Shown here one piece after another: positions 58,432 to 64,000 of a stretch of DNA of 64,000 nt. Position 1 is the first letter of the stretch. Each line of letters begins with the position of its first letter. Origin of the DNA: Xanthomonas bonasiae (lineage in GTDB: Bacteria > Pseudomonadota > Gammaproteobacteria > Xanthomonadales > Xanthomonadaceae); assembly GCF_017163705.1 (NCBI RefSeq), contig NZ_JAFIWB010000026.1:1-64000 (forward strand), in the 5' to 3' direction. Below the pieces are notes generated by a model. It saw only the letters and a list, made by a program, of their open reading frames with translations, was not told the origin of the DNA and did not search any database. A program made the position numbers and the translations under genes.

Positions 58432-58824
58432 ATGTCCGCTGCGTTGCGCACCTCCTGCATCAGCCTTGCGTTGCTCGCCCTGCTCGCCGGGTGCGACATG
58501 GCACCGTCTTCCGCTCCCTCGCAAGCCGGCGCGACACCCGCACCCGCGCCGGCATCTGCGCCGCCAGCGGCGCAAGGCAAGTGCGACACCGTGCCCGACC
58601 ACGATTACGACATGCCGGCCGCACGCTTCGACGAAACCGCGCAGCAGCTGGCGCATGCCACCGGTTGCGGCATCGTCTACGACGACCAGTCGCCGTCGCC
58701 GGTGCAGGTCAATGCGGTGAAGGGCCGGATCAGCATCCGCCAGGCGATCCACCAGGCCATCGACGGCACCGCGCTCCAGGTCAAGCAGGAAACCGCCGAT
58801 ACGATCGCTGTCGGCCGCCGCTGA
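58432..58824 (+). CDS. Lipoprotein with stand-alone STN domain
   Basis: The 130-residue protein has a lipoprotein signal ending LLAGC (Cys21) and an Ala/Pro linker. An STN (secretin and TonB N-terminus short) domain follows at about residues 55-130: FDETAQQLAHATGCGIVYDD, then VNAVKGRISIRQAIHQAIDGT and LQVKQETADTIAVG. STN domains usually precede TonB-dependent receptors or secretins and talk to FecR-type regulators. Here the domain is alone on a lipid anchor. Its partner is not in the window. Confidence 0.85.
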   Translation: MSAALRTSCISLALLALLAGCDMAPSSAPSQAGATPAPAPASAPPAAQGKCDTVPDHDYDMPAARFDETAQQLAHATGCGIVYDDQSPSPVQVNAVKGRISIRQAIHQAIDGTALQVKQETADTIAVGRR

Positions 58825-58885
58825 GTTGCCGGCGCCGCGGCCATGCGCGTTAGGATGGCAGCGGTCTCTCGCACGGAAGGTCGCC

Positions 58886-59266
58886 ATGTCCACTCGTCTC
58901 GCGCTGTTGCTGTGCTGCCTGTGCCTGTTCGCCGGCACCCTCGTCTTCAGCGGCTGCGCGCGCAGCGAAGGCGCCAAGCCCGCCGCGCCCGGTTTGCCGG
59001 TGAAGGTGGACACCAGTTGCCGCAGCGACGCCGACTGCACGGTCAAGGACGTCGGCAACTGCTGCGGCGCGATGCCGGCCTGCGTCAACCGCGACAGCCC
59101 CACCGATCCGCAGGGCGTGATGGCGCAATGCCAGGCCAGCGGCCGCATGAGCGTGTGCGGCTCGCGCGCGATCAGCGGCTGCCAGTGCGTGGCCGGGCAA
59201 TGCAGCGCCAAGGGCGCGCAAGCCGATACACTGCGCGACCCCCAGCCTGCCGAACCCGTCCGCTGA
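58886..59266 (+). CDS. Cysteine-rich lipoprotein, unknown
   Basis: The 126-residue protein has a hydrophobic start with two possible lipid-anchor cysteines; the best lipobox is FSGC at residue 24. The mature part holds about ten cysteines (for example SCRSDADCTVKDVGNCC and GCQCVAGQC), probably in disulphides. Its stop TGA shares its A with the ATG of the deaminase gene. I recognise no family with certainty. A periplasmic small binding or inhibitor-like protein is possible. Confidence 0.78.
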   Translation: MSTRLALLLCCLCLFAGTLVFSGCARSEGAKPAAPGLPVKVDTSCRSDADCTVKDVGNCCGAMPACVNRDSPTDPQGVMAQCQASGRMSVCGSRAISGCQCVAGQCSAKGAQADTLRDPQPAEPVR

Positions 59267-59826
59267 TGCTCTACGCGCAAGTCCACCTCACCCTGCCCGC
59301 CTGGATCCACGAGGCGGTCGATCCGCAGGCGGTCTATCCCGGCGATGCCGACAAGGTGGCGCTGGCGGTGGAACTGTCGCGGCTGAACGTGGATGCCGGC
59401 AGCGGCGGTCCGTTCGGCGCGGCGGTGTTCGGCCCGGACCACCGCATCATCTCGGTCGGCGTGAACCGGGTGGTGCCGCAGACCACGTCGCTGGCGCACG
59501 CCGAGAACATGGCCTACATGCTCGCGCAACAGCGCCTGCAGACGCCGCGGCTGAACGCGGCGCTGTCGCCGGTGACCCTGGCGACCTCGGCGCAACCGTG
59601 CTGCCAGTGCTACGGCGCCACCATCTGGGCCGGCATCGACCGCCTGCTGATCGGCGCCAGCGCCGAGGACGTGATGGCGCTGACCCCGTTCGACGAAGGC
59701 CCGCTGCCGGCGGACTGGATCGGCGAACTGGAGCGCCGTGGCATCGAGGTGGTGCGCGGCCTGCATCGCGACGCCGCCTGCGCGGTGTTGCGCCGCTACG
59801 GCGAGCTCGACAGCCCCCGCTACTGA
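59266..59826 (+). CDS. Cytidine/deoxycytidylate-type nucleoside deaminase
   Basis: The 186-residue protein has the zinc deaminase signatures HAE (residues 78-80, in SLAHAENMAYM) and PCCQC (Cys112 and Cys115 as zinc ligands). GGPFGAAVFGPDHRII lies upstream. This pattern fits the guanine deaminase/TadA-like branch. Its length and C-terminus suggest a metabolic deaminase rather than TadA itself, but the base is not certain. It overlaps the preceding lipoprotein gene by one base; rlmM follows after 25. Confidence 0.88.
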   Translation: MLYAQVHLTLPAWIHEAVDPQAVYPGDADKVALAVELSRLNVDAGSGGPFGAAVFGPDHRIISVGVNRVVPQTTSLAHAENMAYMLAQQRLQTPRLNAALSPVTLATSAQPCCQCYGATIWAGIDRLLIGASAEDVMALTPFDEGPLPADWIGELERRGIEVVRGLHRDAACAVLRRYGELDSPRY

Positions 59827-59851
59827 CCGCCGCCAGGCGAAGGCTTCCTCC

Positions 59852-60901
59852 ATGTCCTCCCTGAACGGCCTGCTGTGCTACTGCCGGCAAGGCTTCGAGC
59901 CCGAACTGGCGGCCGAACTGAACGATCGCGCCGCGCGCGCCGACCTGCCGGCCTACGCGCGCACCGAACGCAACAGCGGCTACGCGCTGCTGGTCTGCGA
60001 GACCGCCTTGCCGCCGCGCGCGTTGCCGTGGCGCGGGCTGATCTTCGCGCGGCAGAAGCTGCGCCTGCTGGCCGAACTGCGCGAACTGGACCCAGCCGAC
60101 CGGATCGCGCCGATGCTGCAGGCGCTGGCCGGGCACAGCCGCTTCGGCGACCTGTGGGTGGAGCACCCGGATTCGGACGAAGGCAAGCAGCTGTCCGGGC
60201 TGGCGCGCAGTTTCGGCAATGCGCTGCGTCCGGCGCTGCGCAAGGCCGGCCTGCTCAGCGACAAGCCGCAGCCGAAGCTGCCGCGCCTGCACGTGTGCTT
60301 CCTCGCCGGCACCCACGCCTTGCTGGCCGTCGCCGAAAGCGACGACAGCGCGCCGTGGCCGCTGGGCATTCCGCGCCTGAAGCTGCTGTCGGAGGCGCCC
60401 TCGCGCTCGGCGCTGAAACTGGAAGAAGCGCTGCTGGCGCTGCTGGCGCCGGAGGAGCGCGAAGCGCTGCTCAAGCCCGGCATGCGCGCCGCCGACCTGG
60501 GCGCTGCGCCCGGCGGCTGGACCTGGGTGCTGACCCGCCAGCACCTGCACGTGACCAGCGTCGACAACGGCCCGCTGCGCCAGCACGTGCTCGACAGCGG
60601 CCTGGTCGATCACCTGCGCGCCGACGGCTTCCACTGGAAGCCGCCGCAGGCGCTGGACTGGATGGTCTGCGACATGGTCGAACAGCCGCGCCGCGTCGCC
60701 GAACGCATGGGCACCTGGTTCCGCGAAGGCTGGTGCCGGCACGCGATCTTCAACCTTAAGCTGCCGATGAAGAAGCGCTGGGACGAGACCCAGCTGTGCC
60801 TGGACCTGTTCGCCGAACGCGCCGAGCGCCCGCTGCAGATCCGCGCCAAGCAGCTCTACCACGACCGCGAAGAGATCACCGTGCTGGCGATGCCGGCCTG
60901 A
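59852..60901 (+). CDS. rlmM: 23S rRNA 2'-O-methyltransferase RlmM (C2498)
   Basis: RlmM methylates the ribose of C2498 in 23S rRNA. The 349-residue protein has an N-terminal THUMP-like domain (about 1-170). A Rossmann methyltransferase follows, with AADLGAAPGGWTWVL near residue 215, the DWMVCDMVEQP segment near 275 and the NLKLPMKKRW lysine block near 310. It is followed by a REP pair. Confidence 0.96.
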   Translation: MSSLNGLLCYCRQGFEPELAAELNDRAARADLPAYARTERNSGYALLVCETALPPRALPWRGLIFARQKLRLLAELRELDPADRIAPMLQALAGHSRFGDLWVEHPDSDEGKQLSGLARSFGNALRPALRKAGLLSDKPQPKLPRLHVCFLAGTHALLAVAESDDSAPWPLGIPRLKLLSEAPSRSALKLEEALLALLAPEEREALLKPGMRAADLGAAPGGWTWVLTRQHLHVTSVDNGPLRQHVLDSGLVDHLRADGFHWKPPQALDWMVCDMVEQPRRVAERMGTWFREGWCRHAIFNLKLPMKKRWDETQLCLDLFAERAERPLQIRAKQLYHDREEITVLAMPA

Positions 60902-60940
60902 CGTTGCGGGCGCCCACTGCGCCCGCCAACAGCGCCTCCT

Positions 60941-61008
60941 GTAGGAGCGGCTTCAGCCGCGACAGGATCTCGCCGGTAACGCCCGGTCGCGGCTGAAGCC
61001 GCTCCTGC
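60941..61008. repeat. Inverted pair of GTAG REP units
   Basis: Direct unit 60941-60963 and inverse unit 60986-61008 match except that the inverse unit ends CTGC instead of CTAC. The pair lies between convergent genes. Confidence 0.88.
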
Positions 61009-61068
61009 AGGAAATCGAAGCAAGCGTACCCAATGTCGCGCGGCCGTGGCCCCGCAACCACCGCACCG

Positions 61069-62184
61069 CTACAGCACGATCCGCTTGCCACCCTCGCGCG
61101 CCGAACGCTGGATCGCGTCGATCACGCGCATGTCGCGCAGGCCTTCCTCGCCCGGCGCGCGCAGCGGCGTGCCGTCGAGGATCGCCAGCGCGTCCTCGTC
61201 CATCTGCAGCGCCTGCTGGTGGCGCACCTTCGCGTCGAACACGCGGCCGTCGCTGGCGCTGCCACGGATGCCGTCGTAGCTCTGGAACGGCGCCAGTTCG
61301 TACCAGCCGCGCTCGCACTCGGCGCGCAGCCGGTTCATGCTGCGGCCGAAGCTGGTGGCGCAGTCGGCGAGCACTTCGTGCGGAAATTCCAGCTTGAACT
61401 GCATGTGTTCGTCGACCTCGTCGAACAGCGCCGGCCGGTCGGTGGAACGGTGCGCGCTGACCGCCAGCGGTTCGGCGCCGACCGTGTAGCGCGCCGCATT
61501 GAGCGAATACACGCCCATGTCGTACATCGCGCCGCCGCCGAACTGCGCGCGCAGCCGCCACGGCCGCTGCGCCGGATCGGTGTCGCCGTAGCCGTTGTAG
61601 CCGGCCTCGGCGCGCACCGTGCGCAGCGCGCCGAACGGGCGCTCGCCGGCCAGCGCGATGATCCGCCGCGTGTTCGGCTCGTGCTGCATGCGGTAGCCGA
61701 TGCTCAGCCGCACCTTGTTGCGCGCGCAGGCGGCGATCATCGACTGCGCCTCGTCGGCGTGCATCGCCATCGGCTTCTCGCACCACACGTGCTTGCCGGC
61801 GGCGGCCGCACGCAGGCTCAGCGGCGCATGCAGAGAGGTCGGCGTGACCACGTAGACCACGTCGATGTCCGGGTTGTCGGCGATGCGCTCCAGGTCGTCG
61901 TAGCTGTAGACGTTGCGATCGGGAATGCGGTAGCGCGACTGCCACTGCGGAATCTTGTGCGGCGAGCCGGTGACGATGCCGGCCAGCCGGCAGTGCCTGG
62001 TCAGCGCCAGGCCCGGCGCCAGGCGCGTGCTGGCGTAATCGCCCAATCCGACCAGCGCCACCCCCAAGGGCTTCTTCGGCTTGCCGCGCGGGGCCGCCAA
62101 CAACGGCGATCCCAACAGGCCTGCGCCCGCCGCGGACAACCCGGCGAGCAGCACACGGCGACGATTCGGCGAGGACAGCGACAT
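61069..62184 (-). CDS. Gfo/Idh/MocA oxidoreductase with Tat signal
   Basis: The 371-residue protein begins with a twin-arginine signal (NRRRVLLAG at residues 7-15, then a hydrophobic stretch ending near PLLAAP). The Rossmann loop GVALVGLGDYAS lies near 42, with the conserved lysine motif CEKPMAM near 135. The rest is the beta-sheet domain typical of glucose-fructose oxidoreductases. It should be folded with bound NADP and sent to the periplasm. The substrate is unknown. It is divergent from an SMP-30-like protein that may act on the same sugar product. Confidence 0.93.
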   Translation of the reverse strand: MSLSSPNRRRVLLAGLSAAGAGLLGSPLLAAPRGKPKKPLGVALVGLGDYASTRLAPGLALTRHCRLAGIVTGSPHKIPQWQSRYRIPDRNVYSYDDLERIADNPDIDVVYVVTPTSLHAPLSLRAAAAGKHVWCEKPMAMHADEAQSMIAACARNKVRLSIGYRMQHEPNTRRIIALAGERPFGALRTVRAEAGYNGYGDTDPAQRPWRLRAQFGGGAMYDMGVYSLNAARYTVGAEPLAVSAHRSTDRPALFDEVDEHMQFKLEFPHEVLADCATSFGRSMNRLRAECERGWYELAPFQSYDGIRGSASDGRVFDAKVRHQQALQMDEDALAILDGTPLRAPGEEGLRDMRVIDAIQRSAREGGKRIVL

Positions 62185-62317
62185 GCGGATCTCCCTGGCG
62201 GCCGGACACGGACCGCCCGAACCTTAACGCATCCAGCGCCCGGCGTTGTGAGCGCCATCCCGGCGCCGCCGGCACCTCTGGCACACTGCCCGGCCCTGCA
62301 CCGCTTCGGGTCTGTCC

Positions 62318-63232
62318 ATGTCCATTCGCCTGCCGTTTCCCGCCGCTGCCGGCGTTGCGCTGCTGCTCGCCTGCACCGCGGCCTCCGCAGCGAACGCCGA
62401 CCTGTTCCACGCCCGCGACCTGATCGGCGACGGCGTATTCACCCACGGCATCGAAGGCCCGGCGAGCGGACCGGACGGCGCGCTGTACGCGGTCAACTTC
62501 GGCCACGAGGGCAGCATCGGCCGGGTCAGCGTCGCCGCCGATGGCCGCGCGCAGGCGGCGTTGTTCGTGGACCTGCCCGCGGGCAGCATCGGCAACGGCA
62601 TCCGTTTCGACCGTGCGGGGCGCATGTACGTGGCCGACTACGCCCAGCACCGCATCCTGCGCATCGCACTGACCAGCAAGCGCATCGAGGTCTATGCCAC
62701 GCTGCCCGGCGCGTTCCAGCCCAACGACATCGCCATCGCCCCGGACGGCACCCTGTACGCCAGCGACCCGGACTGGAAAGGCAACGGCGGCCAGCTGTGG
62801 CGCATCGACCGCGACCGCAGCGCGCACCTGGTAGAGACCGGCATGGGCACCACCAACGGCATCGAGGTCAGCCCCGACGGCAAGCGCCTGTACGTCAACG
62901 AGAGCGTGCAGCGCAAGGTCTGGGTCTACGACCGCGCCGGCGACGGCACGCTGTCGAACAAGCGCCTGCTGCTGGCGTTCCCCGATTTCGGCCTGGATGG
63001 CATGCGCTGCGACGCCGACGGCAATCTGTACCTGGCCCGCTACGACGCCGGCAAGGTGCTGGTGCTCGATCCCGCCGGCAGGATCCTGCACGAGATCGCC
63101 ACCAAGGGCGCCAAGCCCACCAACGTGGCCTTCGGCGGCAAGGACGGACGCGACGTGTACGTGACCCTGCAGGACCGCGGCGCGATCGAGACCTTCCGCA
63201 GCGATCGCCGCGGGCGCGAATACGGGCGTTAG
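62318..63232 (+). CDS. Exported SMP-30/gluconolactonase-like beta-propeller
   Basis: The 304-residue protein has a signal peptide (VALLLACTAASAAN). Repeating propeller blades follow with the pattern G.R.D..G.MYVAD, for example NGIRFDRAGRMYVADYAQHR and PNDIAIAPDGTLYASD. SMP-30 relatives hydrolyse sugar lactones, using metal ligands scattered over the blades. Linked with the exported oxidoreductase, a periplasmic sugar-oxidation pair is plausible but unproven. Confidence 0.88.
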   Translation: MSIRLPFPAAAGVALLLACTAASAANADLFHARDLIGDGVFTHGIEGPASGPDGALYAVNFGHEGSIGRVSVAADGRAQAALFVDLPAGSIGNGIRFDRAGRMYVADYAQHRILRIALTSKRIEVYATLPGAFQPNDIAIAPDGTLYASDPDWKGNGGQLWRIDRDRSAHLVETGMGTTNGIEVSPDGKRLYVNESVQRKVWVYDRAGDGTLSNKRLLLAFPDFGLDGMRCDADGNLYLARYDAGKVLVLDPAGRILHEIATKGAKPTNVAFGGKDGRDVYVTLQDRGAIETFRSDRRGREYGR

Positions 63233-63328
63233 TCCATACAATGGCGCTGGGATGCGCATCGCATCGCGGTCTCAGTCCGCGCAATCGCGGTCGGGCATCC
63301 TGCCTGCACTGACTGGAGAGCCGCGCAC

Positions 63329-64000
63329 ATGCAGCCGATCGAACTGAAAGACCCGGCCGGCTTCGCCGACGAATTCCTGCGCCTGACCCTGTTGCAGGGG
63401 TTCCAGTCGCTGACCAAGCGCGACCTGGAGTTGCTGATCTTCGTGCTGCTGGAACGCGACGGCGCGATCTCGCGCAGCGACTCCAACAACGCGGTGGCGC
63501 TGCGCCTGCGGGTGACCCCGGCCAAGGTGAAGGGCCTGCGCCGCGACGGCTATGCGCGCTGGCGCGCGCTGGTGCCCGAAGACGGCGACGCGGCCCTGGA
63601 GCGCATCGTGGCGACGGTGCTCACCGAAGACAACCTGCGCGCCGGGGCCAAGCACGTCAGCGAACGCAGCAAGAAGGAAGGCTTCCTGGCGATCCGCATC
63701 GAGCATCCGGACGACCAGCAGCGCTTCGAGCAGGCCATCGTCGATGTGGGCGCGATGCCGGTGTACGAGCGCAACCGAGACGTGGTCGCGGTGCGCTTCG
63801 ACACCTTGCTGAAGATCGCCGAGCGCTGGGGCTACCTGCAACCGGAACCGGAGAAGGTGGTGCGCGAGCTGGAAAAGCTCACCCCGACCGCCGAGGAAGT
63901 GGCGGACCTGTTGAAGAAGGACGTGGGCAAGCTACGCTGGGAGGACGTGCGCCGCGCGCTCAACAGCCTCGGCGCCAAGGCCATCGCCAGCACCGCCGAG
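63329..64000 (+). CDS. Unrecognised protein, cut by window end
   Basis: The open frame starts at ATG 63329 with GGAGAG eight bases upstream and continues for 224 codons to the edge. The N-terminal part (about 1-70) is helical and HTH-like (LLQGFQSLTKRDLELLIFVLL, then NNAVALRLRVTPAKVKGLRRDGY). A mixed alpha/beta region (about 110-160) includes FLAIRIEHPDDQQRFEQAI. A charged C-terminal part has EEVADLLKKDVGKLRWEDVRRAL. I do not recognise the family. The composition and codon use match neighbours, so it is not an obvious recent arrival. Confidence 0.7.
   Translation, partial: MQPIELKDPAGFADEFLRLTLLQGFQSLTKRDLELLIFVLLERDGAISRSDSNNAVALRLRVTPAKVKGLRRDGYARWRALVPEDGDAALERIVATVLTEDNLRAGAKHVSERSKKEGFLAIRIEHPDDQQRFEQAIVDVGAMPVYERNRDVVAVRFDTLLKIAERWGYLQPEPEKVVRELEKLTPTAEEVADLLKKDVGKLRWEDVRRALNSLGAKAIASTAE

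Noticed and set aside
58432-59826. Biosynthetic or toxin-antitoxin unit formed by two lipoproteins and a deaminase
   Set aside because: The deaminase is a normal metabolic type without toxin features, and no immunity-like partner is visible.

Overview
The window is high-GC chromosomal DNA of a gammaproteobacterium in the Xanthomonadaceae, most likely a Xanthomonas. Three things point there: an O-GlcNAc transferase whose catalytic His218 and Lys388 fall at the positions known for the X. campestris enzyme, a proline iminopeptidase with the X. campestris triad numbering (Ser110, Asp266, His294), and an ahpC-ahpF-oxyR locus in the Xanthomonas order. Many GTAG-type REP palindromes of the Stenotrophomonas/Xanthomonas kind also fit. 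The species cannot be fixed from this sequence alone. Almost everything is core housekeeping or conserved accessory sequence. I see no prophage, transposase, CRISPR array, toxin-antitoxin pair or defence island.

Layout. 1-715: end of a tRNA-Tyr/tRNA-Gly/tRNA-Thr/tuf operon (minus strand). 796-7823: a long minus-strand housekeeping series, TPR protein, lolB, ispE, tRNA-Gln, prs, rplY, pth, ychF. 7890-14619: plus-strand hemA, prfA, the O-GlcNAc transferase, an ABM-like protein, moaB, an HTH protein and ppk2. 14877-17049: minus-strand yihY, a TlpA-like lipoprotein and acylphosphatase. 17130-19136: wrbA, a DUF2069 membrane protein, a one-domain asparaginase homologue and ybaK. 19456-23557: a secreted subtilisin-like protease, ilvE and sufT. 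24188-29606: proton-translocating transhydrogenase genes, with pntAa separated from pntAb/pntB by an oppositely oriented sigma factor/DUF3619/DUF3106 cassette. 29840-34634: two tandem DUF1631 paralogues.

34790-40126: nitroreductase, stand-alone 5'-3' exonuclease, Nudix hydrolase, N-formylglutamate amidohydrolase, transglutaminase-like protein and a Gly/Pro-rich exported protein. 40261-42164: pip and prmC. 42266-46699: ahpC, ahpF, oxyR and a membrane protein, preceded by a readable OxyR site and promoter. 46798-49119: rnk, tal and a DJ-1/PfpI protein. 49189-53659: msrA and a SnoaL-like exported protein, divergent from a coupled LuxR regulator/hybrid kinase/receiver unit with an unusual nested palindrome upstream. 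53749-60901: DUF2007, GST, glnS, an AraC regulator beside a DMT exporter, two small lipoproteins, a deaminase and rlmM. 61069-64000: a Tat-exported Gfo/Idh/MocA oxidoreductase divergent from an SMP-30-like protein, and an unrecognised gene cut by the window end.

Themes. Genes are packed tightly, with more than a dozen ATGA, GTGA or TGATG overlaps that suggest translational coupling. Every convergent gene junction carries a strong hairpin, REP pair or G-rich inverted repeat, and no divergent junction does. The least explained items are the split pnt operon with its sigma cassette, the DUF1631 tandem, the LuxR/kinase/receiver unit with its operator, and the G-rich inverted repeats, one of which forms the end of pth.
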